64,000 bases of DNA from Paragonimus westermani (taxonomy: Eukaryota > Platyhelminthes > Trematoda > Plagiorchiida > Troglotrematidae): assembly GCA_008508345.1 (NCBI GenBank), contig QNGE01003247.1:1-64000 (forward strand), written 5' to 3'. The notes under the pieces are model-generated. The model was not told the DNA's origin and made no database searches. It worked only from the letters and a program-made list of their open reading frames with translations. Made by a program: the position numbers and the translations under genes. Positions 46,161 to 58,869 of the stretch are shown here, in pieces. Position 1 is the stretch's first letter. Each line of letters opens with the position of its first letter.

Positions 46161-49100
46161 TCATCTTCCAGAAGGCAATTCATTGGATGAGCTATGCGTG
46201 TTGTTCGGTGTTACGGGCTCAGTATGAGGAAAACTGAGCGTGTCCCTTACAATCGCTAACGCATCTTTTTTGCTTGATGACTGTTTGGCGATAATTGTGA
46301 ACTGAAGCTGGTCGGCATGGAGTATCCAGATGTCCGCTCCGACTTGGACTTCAAAAAGGACGTTTCTTAACCTCTTACGAATTCGGCCCAATAACCATTT
46401 GACAAATCAGTTGCAATAATCCTGGGCCAGGACGGTCTGGTCGGCTTCGAATGGCCGGTGTTTGGTGCCGTGTTGTTGATCAAACCTGATTTCCAGTTAC
46501 CTTTCTGAATCATGGAGCAGTGAGAGTCGGGTGGATGAAATCTAACTGCAACCGGATTTTCCGCTTAATAATCACGATAGCTAAGAATCGTCCGTCAGAT
46601 GTTTGCGGATTTTATGTTGCTTGTTGATGTATCAGGAATATTTCTGACACTTTCGTGGTCTTTCCTTCCCCCTGAGCCTTCTGAAGAACACGTTTGAACC
46701 CGTCCGCTGAGCGCCCTACCTAGCCGCTGGATTGTGGAAGATTAGGTGTGACTGGATGAGATCAGTGCCTTTCTCGTGACAGAAGTCAGCGGATGTTGAG
46801 GAAATAAACCATGTTCCATTGGCGCTAACGAAAGTCGTTGTTACCCGGGCCGGGTTAACACATTGTAGAGCTGCAATTCGGCCGATCCTGTGGTAGGTTT
46901 TGGCATCACGACAACTCATAGTCACCTGGAGTCAAAGCTAACTGCGCTCAGGAAGTTCTGATAATGTAGCGGACCCCCAAAATCCAGTTGTTCGTTCGAC
47001 CATGGAGCCGTGAAAGCTTGCCAAGATTTCATCGGAGCCTTCAGAAGTGAGTCAAGCATAACCGTGACAGAATCCAAGCAGTTGTTCTGGCTGTTCATCC
47101 ACACCGAGCTAGTGGATATAACTGCGGGCCAGCACCTTCATCCGGTTGGTGCCCGGGTGACTGACATAAAGCTGGCTAATTGCCTCTTGATGAAGTGACG
47201 GCGGGATGACGACAGCTTTGACAAACAGTACACAACCATTAGATGTTTATGTAGCGAAATGCCTCCGGGTAATATGTGCCGAGCTGCCCTTTGATCTTTC
47301 ACTTGACCAGCGGTTCTGATTGTGTGATATCGCGGACTTCAGTGTCTGGCTTAGTAGAGTCTCTTCAGCGACCATCTCATCAGTGACCGGGAGTCTCCTG
47401 ATGACTCCGCAAAATACCTGATTGATCTCTGCTTCGAAGGGCACTGCAGTAAGCACGGGCTTTTCTTGATCGGGTGTTTGCGAACCAGTCAGGTGACATG
47501 GAGCATCTGCTTGTCCAATATGTGTTGCTAACTTATACTTGATATGAAAGTCATAGTTGATCACAGTCGTGGCTCATGTTTGGAGACGATTAGCTGCGCA
47601 GTCTTCTCTGATCCAAAGGGAGCGGCTAGCGGTTTGTGGTCAGTTAGCAGAATGAAAAGCCGGCGGAAGAATATCTTGTGAAAACGCTCCACTACGAAAA
47701 CAACAGGAACGGCTTCTTTCTCTATCTGTACATAGCCCCTTTCTGCTGGCGTTAGGGGGCGAACGGCATGAGTGACCACCTTTTGGGACCCATCAGCACG
47801 GTGATGAGAGTTTCGCTCTTACTCCGCAGCTTGAGATTCAGATGCGACCAAGATTTGGGGAGTGGAATCGAAACGCATGGCTAGCATGTATGGTTTGTAC
47901 TCCTTCAAATAAGTTCTGGCGTTCGGCGGAACACCTCCAGGAGAAACCCCCCACCAAAATTCTGTTTAAGGACTCTCGAAGAAAATGCACAGCGGGCATA
48001 AACGCGCCATGTTGGGTGATGAGACCAGGGAGCGAACCTATCGGAGGATCATCTGACAGTGTTGGCATATCTGCAGCAGCATGGATGTTGTGATCGGAGC
48101 CATGAAGATCGATGTTGAAGCCCAGGCATTCGACTGAACGTATGGAGAAATCGAAATTTTCCTAGCGACTACGGAACCCGTAATCGGCTGTGCGCCCAAT
48201 AACCATGTGCGAGCATTCTGTCGGGTCCGCGCACTCAGTCCTTGTCATTACGATTCTGTCCAGATAAGCAGCTGCGCCTGGAACATCACTCACATCGTAC
48301 ACGTGATATGCTGGAAGACTGCCGGTGCAGTCTTCACGTCAAATGGGAGATCCTAGCACTGCGACTGACCGCGATGGGTGTTGATGGTGAGCAGCCCTTA
48401 AAGTATTTTGAGAATTCCGTTTGTAGGTGGGTGTCTGTTAGGTCCAACTTCACAAAGGACTCGCCACCGTTCATTTACGCGAATGGATCTTCATGCAGCG
48501 GGGAAAGACGCTGGTGCTTATCCAAAGAATTATTAGGGCTCGTAGAGAAGTCAGCACGAATTCTCATGACCTCATTGGACTTCTTCCCGACGAATACCGG
48601 TGCGGTCCAAGCAGAATAGTCTACTGGTTTCAGGACACCACCTACCTGTACACCATCGGGATTCTTGTCCACGGAATGTAAAGCTGCGCATGGCACCGAG
48701 CATTCCGGACGGAAACCGGGTCTTGCACGTAAAAAACGGTGCTGGACAGCATTTGTTTTGGTTTAACTTCCTAAGCCCTCCCGGAAGACTGCAGAGTGCC
48801 TTCAGCAAGAGTGATAGATGATGCCGTGAGGTCTGTAATTGGGTTAGAATCGATCGAGCGGCTGTTGCTCCAACGGCTGATAGGCGTCTCCAACAAGTTC
48901 ATTGCGCCAATTTAATCCAGCACCCAACAAGTCAAGTCTCACTTGAATCGTGAGAAGTCAACCAGCCTTTGAAGTAGGCGTCAGTGAATAAGACCTCGCA
49001 AGCTAGCTCGTCAGATAACCCCAGGTTGCCATCCGAAGCATCGCGGGCGCTGTGTAGTCGAACACACAGCAGGTCAACCCACCAGATTTAATGTCTTTCT

Positions 49101-49362
49101 TGATATGATAGCCATGTTGGAGGAGGTGCCCACCTGTAACCAAACGGCAGTACCACCGAGTGCCAACGTTGGAAGTGCAGTCAAAATAATTCTTTTCTCT
49201 TGTAACATGTACATCTGCTGTGCATGAAGCAAACATTATATCGTAGGTCTGTTTCCTGACCCGATGTGCTCCAACACAACAACGGTATCGTCCTCCGGGG
49301 ACATTTCGATCCTGCGGCCTAATCATTCTGATATTTGTTTGCAAGTTTGGCCTCACGCTCAC
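46161..49362 (-). pseudogene. Decayed Gypsy polyprotein of a second lineage (K02A2.6-like)
   Basis: Right to left: a cysteine-bearing gag end (RYRCCVGAHRV) near 49290; RT entry (GVLKPVDYSAWTAPVFVGKK) near 48640-48580; RT remnants to 48200; connection (GLITQHGAFMPAVHFLRESL) near 48020; RNase H (EREAVPVVFVVERFHKIFF-type reading, then ILLTDHKPLAAPFGSEK) near 47720-47610; RNase H tail (YKLATHIGQADAPCHL) near 47540; inter-domain VFCGVIRRLPVTDEMVAE near 47420; integrase remnants near 46900-46750; and a C-terminal VGADIWILHADQLQ near 46330. Every domain has frame breaks and the RT YxDD reads YLDR. The element is dead. The lineage call follows the RNase H and inter-domain motifs. Confidence 0.7.
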
Positions 49363-50239
49363 AGCCGGATTCCCTGTGGGTCAGTTTGTAGATACACCTA
49401 CTGAACTTGAGTTTTCCTAAAAACACAAGTTTGTTCAGGATGAATTCAGGATTCTGAAACTCCAAGTTTGACCTCGTTCTTACAACTATCTGCGGTTTGT
49501 CAGGATACATCAGTAAGACGCCCCTAGAAAGCAGTGAACACTCTTCGAATACATTCCAACGTCAACCAGTCTTCTAGGCTAACCCGGCATCATTCACCCT
49601 CATATAACCGTTTGAAAAGTTAGAGCACTGGCAGGAATAAACACATTCTGGAGACACTGGAGTACATACCCACCGTACCGCCAAGCCTTCCAGTGGAATC
49701 CTGTGGCGAAACCAAAAAATTCACTTCCGACCATTACTTTGCCTCACTATAGTGAAAGCTGGCCAATATGGCGGAAGTCTGCAGCAACGCAGGCGCATTT
49801 GAAATAGATCCAGCGGGATATTTCGTGAAAGGGAGTGCCAGATTCATACTTTTGCAATTTCGCAAGCCAAGCACTGTCACGAGCAGCGTTTTGCAAGCGC
49901 TTCATTCACACAAGACATTTTCATTCCTCAATCACTCAGGTGGTTAAAATCACTGTTAATAATTTTTGGGAAAGTGCACAACGTAAATAGTAATGAGAAC
50001 TTATAGATTCTTACCACGTCCCCAGTAGCTAGTAAATTCTGTCATGACGAAATTATGGTTTACCACCTCCAACATGCGTACCAGACTTTTAGGTATAAAC
50101 CATAACAATTAACAGAGTACCCGCAAAACACTACCCAAATCACTTCAACACTGAGGAAGAGCCGCTGAAAAGCTGAGTGCATTATGGGATAGCGTTACCG
50201 CGCAAGGAAAGCGGCTGTGTGAGCGGTCAACTACTGACC
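49363..50239. other. No recognisable gene
   Basis: May include remote gag sequence of the Gypsy element on its left, but no motif is readable. Confidence 0.35.
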
Positions 50240-51200
50240 GACATTCACTGGTTCATGCGGAGCTGGAGGTATACTTCGATATGAATTGATAGCAAGAGAT
50301 GTGTGGTTTCAAAGCGGACTTGATCTCAGTTTGACAGTCAGGTCGTAGCCAGTTCGTTCCTATGGCGTGAATTACTGAAATAATGAGAGTATACGAGGTG
50401 CGTTTAGTATTCGAGCAGCTGGCAGCAGTCAAGCACCCGAGGAGGTTACACCGTTTTGTTACACAACAGCGGAATGATAAATGAAAAGGATATACGGAGG
50501 GGGATAAGTAGTGTGCGAGAAGACAAGACTGGAAGAAAATAACTGTAATAAAGGTCCATGGAGCTATGTGTACCCGACTGCCAACAACCATCTTCGCGCA
50601 ATCCAACCATCCAACTACTTCGCAAATGTACGATTGATTGTGTCAGAGCAGTCGCCGCCGGTATTGCATTCCATATCAAACGGACACGGAAAACAAAACT
50701 ATGCCGTCTACAGGAGAGGCTACTACGTGGTGCAGAAACCTTGTACTTGAAACTACTGTGACTGCACAGCATCCATGTCTCTCTGGAAGACTGCGTACTC
50801 AACGCTTTGTAAAATGCGGCAAAGTTTCAAATAATGAACACGCATGACAACGGGGAAGTTACACCTGAGAGGTCGTTGGGGTAGTCTAGGAGTGATAGAG
50901 GACCCCGTATAGAGCCTGGATCGCTCGTCATTGGCTCCTACTCTGAATATACGCACAATAGGCTTTGTTTGAGACACGAACAACCCTCACTACACCGTCT
51001 CATATACAGTTTATCCAGCAATGTACCGTGACTGACTTTATGGATTGCCCTCGTTCAGTGTAAGAAGAGAGCATCAACCGGGATGCAAACTTCAGTAGCT
51101 TTCTCCAGGTGTCAGCGGCAAACGGTAAGTCGTCTGTGCACGACTGACTATTTGTGAAACCGTGCTGCTCCGATATCAGCTGTGAGCGAGCAGTTATGTG
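50240..51200 (-). mobile_element. Non-LTR retrotransposon RT fragment, heavily decayed
   Basis: Right to left: REQHGFTNSQSCTDDLPFA near 51190-51130 resembles the RT motif QHGFxxxxSCxTNL that opens the palm in CR1/jockey-type LINEs. The palm itself is not readable. The C-terminal motif RHSFVFRVRLIWNAIPAA near 50710-50650 resembles the family's F-R-V-x-x-x-WNxLP end. Frames change many times. Confidence 0.5.
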
Positions 51201-53029
51201 GTCCTCGCGGAATCGTCTGCTGTACCCCCATTACTTTTGGGCATTATTAGCATCAGAGCAATCGGACTCGGGTTACTGGCGTTCGTCCACTCTTCATCCG
51301 TGTACATGCGATGGGCGAAACCGCGCTTTCAGATGGCAGTAATACAACCAGTGAGATAGCAGCTTTGGAAAAAACCAGCGGGCGGTTCCGTCAGTTCATC
51401 CGCGCATTTTTCTGGCATGAGTGAGGGTATCCCATCACGCTTATGTGACCCCTGCGTGGCTGGAATGAATGTGTGGGTACGTCAGTCAAGGCAAAATTAA
51501 GATATTAATCCAAAGGACGATTAGGATTATGGCGACACAATTATTTTATTGCTAACTTTATCAGATGTATGAGTGCCATTGGGATAATGGCGACTATTTT
51601 TCAACACACATAATGAGCACGCTATGATGTGCCTGATCACTGCAGGTAATCACAGACAATACAAAACAACAAATAGTCGAACAGTGCTATTATAAACGTA
51701 AAGTCTGCGGCCAAAAAGGACGTGACTGAAAGGAAAATTTTTGGAGATTGTGAAACTTTAACATAGGCAGCAGAAAAATTGACAGTTCATTTGCTTCACA
51801 GATTCAGTCCAAAAAATGTGATGTAACAACAATTTACCTTCTGCAAGGTTGTGTGTGGGTTGATGTTTCAAATACTCCAAGGCTACTCCGGGGAGAACGT
51901 TCAAATGCATCTTGAGGTGTTTCATCGTTACGTGATATAATTGACGTCGGGAAAATGCTAAACATACGTCGCCTTCGCAGAGGGAGGACGGGAAAATGCA
52001 AAATTCGGTGGAAGATCGGACAGACTCTAGCACAGGACTTCGCCGATTGTCGGAAACCGACAAGAAGTTGGCAATCTCGCGAGTTGCTCGGCCAAAACAA
52101 GGTTTTGTGTGTCCCTCCGTAGCAAAAACGTTCTTTGAAAACGGATGTTTATGGAACTAAGAAAAAAAAGAACGCAGTGAAACGAGAAAGTGTGGATTGA
52201 CCACATTTATTAGACGATTAATGACTATGCGACATTTTGCGACAAAGGCTACATATGATATTATCAGAGAAGTATATATATTGCAACACATAATTCTGTT
52301 GACTAGTTGTTAGGGTATACCCCAATTTATCTAGGAAGAAGCAAGCTATTTGAATATTTATTGAGGTATTTGAAAGGCACCATGAAATGCATGTATTCTA
52401 TGCGTAGTTCATGAGGCGCCATTCTACTGGATTTATTGAAGGGCGAAAATTTCACGTTTCCTTGCAATCTGGGCAATGCGTGCACATGAATAAACACATC
52501 AATAAAAGGATGTTGAGTTGTAAGTGCTTTGGTGAGCATGTAGCAAACCAAATGCTAAATGGTCATGTGATTAAGCCACATAACAAACCGCTTCAAGCAG
52601 GCTGTTTCCGAGAGGAGTTAGGCAGCGGGGTGGTTATCTACGTTATACGCAGCTGACGGCTAGATGCTTCCCGGACCACACTCAAATAAGTCATCGGGGT
52701 TACAGAGAGTTTGAAGATATACATTTTGTTTGATATCGTGCGATAGCTGTCCAAACCCTTTCTAATACGCTGGGTGTTGTTACTGGTTCTGAATTCATTC
52801 GGACGTTTATTCCCATTTATATAGGAATACTTTACAATGAAGAAAACGGCGAGTATATTTTTCCGAGATAGCAAGGTTGGCAAGGTGGAGCCCTTATTTA
52901 TCAGACTATACGGAGGGCTGTGTTGTAAGTGGACAATAAGTGCTGTGATGATGACAGCCCAATGCATGAGTGTACACGGCAGTGTCAACTTCAACCTTAG
53001 TCTATGCAACCACATCAGGTCAATACAAA
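51201..53029. other. No recognisable gene
   Basis: Frames of 60-125 codons on both strands overlap heavily and show no family motif. The frame 52638-53015 on the minus strand is the longest but ends inside the repeat that starts near 53030. Confidence 0.35.
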
Positions 53030-53530
53030 ACGTTTGACGGCGTTGCCTATAGGTTACCGCAGGAAAATATTCAAGTAAGTTTTCGTAATAATAATGATGA
53101 TGTTAATAACAACGATATATTTCTCGACGCATTTGTGGGAAACACGCTCAGGAGAGCGTGTTCAACGTACAGATTTTCAAACATATACACATTTGAACAC
53201 CGAACCTTTAAATTGTACAGTGAGTCCGCTATGTGAAGGGAGCAACCAAACAGACATCGTATGAAGAGAAATTTTAACTTTAGAAAGAAAATTTTGGGTT
53301 ACATACATCTGAGACGATGGCACTTGGGATCTACAAAATTCGATAAAATAGTTGATTTGTTACATCAATTGAGACTCCACAAGGTGATCACTGGCCTTAT
53401 GCTCAAGTTTGTGCAAAATAGAGGTGCTTGTTGGATGGGGGGATGTGCTGGCGAGAAATATGATAACTATTCCATGTAAATAGTCACGGGAAGATGTGCA
53501 GAAACTTTTTAATGAAGGGGGAGGGTGAGA
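53030..53530 (+). repeat. ORF1-like family, copy 1 (C-terminal half)
   Basis: Reads NNDIFLDAFVGNTLRRACST, then YTFEHRTFKLYSESAM, RNFNFRKKILGYIH and LGSTKFDKIVDLLHQLRLHK. The same readings occur on the minus strand at 55560-55090, so 53070-53530 and about 55090-55560 form an inverted repeat at roughly 75-80% identity. Confidence 0.7.
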
Positions 53531-53867
53531 GGCATACAATTTTGCGAGGAACGGATGGACCTCTCGACCGAATGTCCCTCTCCGCTCAAACTCCAAAGAA
53601 TTTTGAGGTGTCGCAATGTGCTCAACCATCACGGGATTTTGAGTGTCCGGGCGGAATGGAATATTTTTTCGCATGGATTATATCGGTGATATTTGAAGGC
53701 TTTCTATCACAAACCTATCAGACGTGCTTAGATGGCAGCAACTGAACGTGCACTTTTTTAAGCGTCGGCTTCGGAGCTGGTAGACTGAATGTCGTTCTGA
53801 TTCATCTCATCATTCTTTTCGGTTTTGCTACCTGAAAGGATAATTGTTGGGAGAAATTTGTGGGGTT

Positions 53868-54430
53868 TTAAAACCGTATTCCTAGATCACTAATGCAAAT
53901 GGTTGTATCAATATTGTAACCACCTGGTGAGACGGAACCGCTGGGTGGTTTACAACCATACCTGATGATGTCCGATTTGTTCGCTGATGACGTTGTCAGC
54001 CATGTTTCGCACCGCAGTTGCAAGGACACTAGGTCCTGTGGTATATTTTGTAGACAGAAATCGATGTTACTGTGCTGGTGGAATGTGTAAAAGGAAGGGC
54101 TTGTCGTATCCATGGAGATCACGTGAGTTAGTTGTGTAAATCAAGAAGAGCAACGGACCCAGAACACCCTGGATCACTGCTTTTGGTGTTGAGCAGTGCT
54201 CTCTCACTCTGGCTTTTCGATTATGGCCTTCAAGGAATGACGACAGTCAGCGAACCACGTGATCTTGTATGCCAAAAGACGCTATCTCGATCAAGAGGCG
54301 CTCATGAGGCACACGATCAAATGCCTTTCGCGTGTCTAAAAGAATGATACTTACAGCATTTCTCGCGTCGACTGCCGTCGATCCCTCCACCTCATTCTCT
54401 GAGACGATCGCTATGAGGCGTGATTTACTA
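53868..54430 (-). mobile_element. CR1-type LINE RT fragment
   Basis: Right to left: SIILLDTRKAFDRVPHERLL near 54370-54310 (RT motif A region), FLEGHNRKARVREHCS, then VIQGVLGPLLFLIY near 54180-54130 (motif B, normally GVPQGSVLGPLLF). The YxDD box is not readable. The fragment lies between the two inverted ORF1-like copies and in the same orientation as the right-hand one, so both may come from one LINE. Confidence 0.6.
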
Positions 54431-54936
54431 CGATGCTCATCTTACTGTTTTTTATGTCAGGTGGGCTCCAGTTCTCATTCACGAGTATGATACGGGGAGT
54501 AGATGAAATGACAGGTCTTGAAAGTGTGCACCTTGCTGATAAACGACATCTCGTTCATGAGTGATAACTTTAGGAAATTCTTCCTGTCAGTCACGGCATT
54601 TAAATCGCTAAGAACTTCATGACAGATGGGGCAATGGGTTGCGAATCACCAAAGCTTAGGTATGTACCAAATTCTCGCTCATATTCGAGTGGATGTCGCA
54701 GAAGTTTGGCACCAAGACAGGAAGTGCTGGAAGAATGTCATTTCGGTATAATGACAGAATGAGACTTGGTGAGGGGGGCCATGTGGTGGCTGATGAAATA
54801 TCGGGGGTTGCACTAAAATGGACCGGTCTGGCTGACGTTTGTTTTGTTAAAATAATCAGGTGACGACGTACTTGCTGGCTATACACACTGGACACTTGGT
54901 TGCTAGTAGTACTCATATGTTGGGCAGGGAGATCAG

Positions 54937-56510
54937 TTATTGCGGAGCAACTTGATGATGGATGATAATCGTGACCCCTAGTATATTAGTAGGAGGAGGC
55001 AGTGAAAGGCAAATTGTGCAGTTCATCTGTGAGGCGTCATTTCTTGGAATGTGGTGCTTAGAACCAGATTCATGGCGCTCGTAAAGTACTTTTGGTCCAT
55101 TCTTATGCGTCCCCACCTCGCCCCCATCATAAAAAATTTTCTGCACATGTTCTCGAGACAATCTACGTGAGGTAATGATCGAATTTTCCATCAATATATC
55201 CACTCCATCCTCCAAGCAACCCTCTTTTGGCATGACATTAAGCATTCAGCAAGTGATCACCTTGTGGAGTCCCATTTGATGTGACAAATTGACTATTTTA
55301 TCGAATTTTGCAGATCCCAAGTATGCCGTCTCGGAAGTATGTGGCTCAATGTTTTCTCTCTAAAATTGAATTTCCCTTCCATATTATGTATGTTTCGTTG
55401 CTCTATTCACATAGCTGACTCATCGTACAATTTACAAATTTGGTGTTCAAATGTGTATACGCTTGAAACTCTGTACGTTGATCACGCTCTCCCGAGCGTA
55501 TTTCTCACAAATGCGTCGAGAAATATACCGTTATTATCAGTATATTGCAAATCTAAAACATTGTTTTCTGGTAAGCACCTTACAGATTTCACTGCTGATT
55601 TAGGACCTTGTTCGAGTGTTTTGGATTTGTCGTTAATATTCCCAATAACTCCATATAACGAAGAAATATTCCTCCGGTAAGAAGTGGATGGCCATGCTCG
55701 TGCAACCGCGTCATTATCAGGGGCATTTGAGCTGCTTCTCTCAATGTTCTGGGCAACTGTGAATGCCTTAGTTCTAGGACATTTTCTAGTCAAGGCCTCA
55801 GTTGACAAGGGGAGACGTCGACGTGTTCTTGGCAATAAACGTTGGTGTCACTGCGGAAATTTGAACGCGATTCGCGTCATCATAGCTAGATGCGGTTTGC
55901 TCTTTACTGTACTCCGGAACAACGACGCAACGGCGTTTCCAGTCCCAAATTACCGGTTCAGAGAACTCGCGGAGTATCCGAGATCTACAGTCAAATCAGT
56001 GAGTCTATTGACCGTCTTGCGTAAGTTCCTTTCTTGGTAACAATTGACCCGTAATATTTCTCCTTGTAGTGGCCTCTTTTCACCAAACACTTTTATGGAC
56101 TTAGAGTTTGTGCCACACCTGATTCGCTCTCGTCTTCTGACAAATTCGTTCGCTACATGTTTACTTGTAAACTGTGGTAACATTGGACAGTGCTTTTGCG
56201 GTACTTTCTTGCGAAGTCTTAGGCAGTAGCACTCTTGTTCCGCCATCTTGCTGGCTTTGAGTAAGACTCTTTTCGCGGGAAACAGTGGCATTTAATCAGG
56301 TACGTTAGTTACCATCAATTTGTCTGTACAGCCTAACCGCCCGTGCAATTAGGTAGCTACTGTATTAATGAGCTTCCAGAGGATATGAGGCCCTTATGGC
56401 TAAAGGTGTTCTGATGGTGGATGTTACTTGAAGCATTATTATTGCTCAGTGTCGAATCTAACCTATACAAAATCTCAGTAAGCTCCTCCCTTTTATTGTG
56501 TAGCTTCGCC
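54937..56510 (-). pseudogene. ORF1-like protein of an unnamed LINE family, copy 2
   Basis: Right to left: a helical start (LHNKREELTEILYRL) near 56510-56460; ASSNIHHQNTFSHKGL; then 56291-55950 EQECYCLRLRKKVPQKHCPM, VANEFVRRRERIRCGTNSKS, IKVFGEKRPLQGEI; then 55690-55480 NAPDNDAVARAWPSTSYRR; then IFLDAFVRNTLGRA; then 55245-54937 SREHVQKIFYDGGEVGTHK and LYERHESGSKHHIPRNDAS. The middle part looks like an RRM-type ORF1 domain (basic residues and a final QRE/QGE motif). This is inferred from layout; I do not know the family. Several frame breaks. The 5' end is cut by the Gypsy fragment at 56515. Confidence 0.5.
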
Positions 56511-56514
56511 ATTC

Positions 56515-58300
56515 CGATCACGATAGGCCCGCCGGTGTTCGCCAAAGCTCGTAGGTTTACATCAGACAAGCTGAAAATAGCCCGCGCTGAGTTTGAGCGC
56601 ATGCTCCATCTCGGACCGGTTAGCCTGTCCAGTAGCCCTTGGGCCTCTCCCTAGAGCGTCGGGCGATTAGGACCCTCATGGAGATCATCGTTCGCTCAAC
56701 AGTGCTACAGTACCCGACAAGTACCCGAGCACGCACATACAGGACATCACGGCTAGCCTCCGTGGTAAACACTTCTTCAAGAAAGTTTATCTGGTGCCGG
56801 CATATTACCCGACCCCGGGCGCGGACGAGGATGTCGCCAAGAAAGCCGTCATCACATCATTTGATTCGTTCGAGTTTCAACCTATGCTGATGGATTCGCG
56901 AAACGCCGCGCAAACGTTTCAACTCAACGTTTCAGCTTCACATGGCGTCTGGATTTCGTCCACCCCTACATCGACGATCTATTAGTTGCAAGCGATTCTG
57001 AAGAAAACAACAGATTCATCTGTGACAGCTCTTTGGCAGATAGTGACATTGAGAGTAACGACTAATGTGTAAAAATGCATTTTTGGCCAACCAGCAACAG
57101 AGATTTTCAGGACAACACGTTAAACAGCACCGTAAGCAACCGCTAACCGATGAGGTAGAAGTAATCCGCGACTTTCTCCGTCCCGCTACTCCCGCTGTTA
57201 TTCGTCGATTTAACAGGATGGCCAGCTGCTATAGGCGGTTTATTCCATACTGCGCTCAGCTTATGCAGCCTTTAACCGATCCACTTTGCAGCCGTGTCAA
57301 TGAAGCCGTAGATTTATCAACAACAGCCATCGAATCGTTCAACAGAACTAAGGATGTATTAACCACCGCCATTATGTTGCACCACTTCAACACAGCCGTG
57401 GATATAACAATAGCTGTCGACGCATCAGACACCGCAATCCGCGCCGCACTTCAACAGTTCGTCGATGGACTCTGGAAACCGCAGGCCTTCTTTTCCAGAA
57501 GTTTACTTCCGGTTGAAACGAGATACAGCACGTTCGGTCGTGAATTGTTCGCTAGTTACTCGGCTGTTTGTAATTTCCGGCATGTCCTTGAGGGAAGCCC
57601 GCTTGCGATTTCCCCTGACCACAAAACGTTGGTTTTTGCTTTCCACAATGGGTCTGAAAGATATTCGCCCCGCGACGTTGGACATTTGAACTTCGTATCC
57701 CACTTCACGCCTGACGTACGCCACGCTTCTAGCAACGACAACGTCGTGGCTGACGTTTTGGCCCGAGTGTCTGCATCAGTTGGTCGCGACTCAGTTGACT
57801 TAAATGTCAGGGCCAACGCACAACGTTCGAAAAATGATTCCCGCGCTTCCTTTCAACAATAAACCTCAAGTCTCACTGATCTGCCTTTGCCTGCGTATGC
57901 AGGTATCATCCTTTGCGATACCTCCACTGGACATTCAGGTCCAGTAGTTCCTATTCTTTTCCGATGACACGCTTCACGACATCGCCCATTCGGAACAAGG
58001 CCGAACTCATTTCCATAGGTACGTTTGGCCCGGTATTCAAGAAGACGTCGGTAACTGGGCGCGCGCTTGTTTAGTCTGTCAACAGGTGAAAATTCATTGC
58101 CACATATTAGCTCCGATATGTCGATATCCCGATTACTTCCTACTCTGCCACCCAGTTCATGTTTGCTGACTCTACCATCATCATCACGGATATGCCCCTC
58201 TTGGAAAACCTCACACACGCGTCCCCGTCATCGATCACTACTCGCTCTGGTAGCAAAGTATAATAGCCGAAGCGTTTCGCAGAATCGTTGGGCCGCATGC
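56515..58300 (+). pseudogene. Decayed CsRn1-like Gypsy RT-RNase H-integrase fragment
   Basis: RT entry ([24 protein letters not shown]) near 56565-56650; RT core with FVHPYIDDLLVASDSEE near 56955-57005; an uninterrupted 57065-57862 frame covering the RT-RNase H connection (RMASCYRRFIPYCAQLMQPL), RNase H (TIAVDASDTAIRAALQQF, YSTFGRELFASYSAVCNF, ISPDHKTLVFAFHN) and its end; then integrase remnants (CDTSTGHSGPVVPI near 57915, FTRWS near 58240). The catalytic IN residues are lost. It is a relative of the intact pol at 30626, 5'-truncated within the ORF1-like copy. Confidence 0.75.
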
Positions 58301-58869
58301 CTCAACACAACAAAAAGAAAAAAAGAAACATCGTTTTCAAAACAAAAAATGGTCGCATTGGCCTTGGTTAATTTTTCCGAATGTTCGTATTCGTTGTGTA
58401 ACTTGGTTGAGTGCGTCATTTATTTTTGAACTGATACTCAGCCAGTTTCGTTTCATTTTCTGTCGCATGTCTTATACGACGCTGGCACGATGTATTTGGC
58501 AGAATCCATTGCAGTTATCCTCGATTCCCTCTCAGTTGTCGTGCTTGAACGTTCCACGGATGCCCCACTCAAACATTGATTTCACCTTACGGTTGATTCG
58601 GCATCCTTGAGAGAGGATACTTCAGTGAGGGATCGCTGCGAACTGTAGACACTAGTAAACATTCACCTGCGGCGTCTGGGTAGTGTCACATCAGTCGCAG
58701 GCTGACAGGATATCAACTGGTACCCCTTGAACAAGAAAAGGCCATGTGTGGCTAGCCCCAGTCAGCCTCATCAGCATCGAAGGGTTGATGTCACAGTATC
58801 CCTCTAGGGGGAGCTTTGTAGTGACCAGGAGATTTCACTGGATTGCCTGCGAAGTGATGTTGTATGATG
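58301..58869. other. No gene; flank of Gypsy and 5' region of RTE element
   Basis: A short A-rich run at 58309-58350 could be an old poly(A)-like tail or slippage site. Otherwise there is nothing clear before the RTE linker at 58880. Confidence 0.35.

Noticed and set aside
50446..50802. Two overlapping minus-strand frames as separate host genes
   Set aside because: They carry the C-terminal motif of a non-LTR retrotransposon and are parts of one decayed element.
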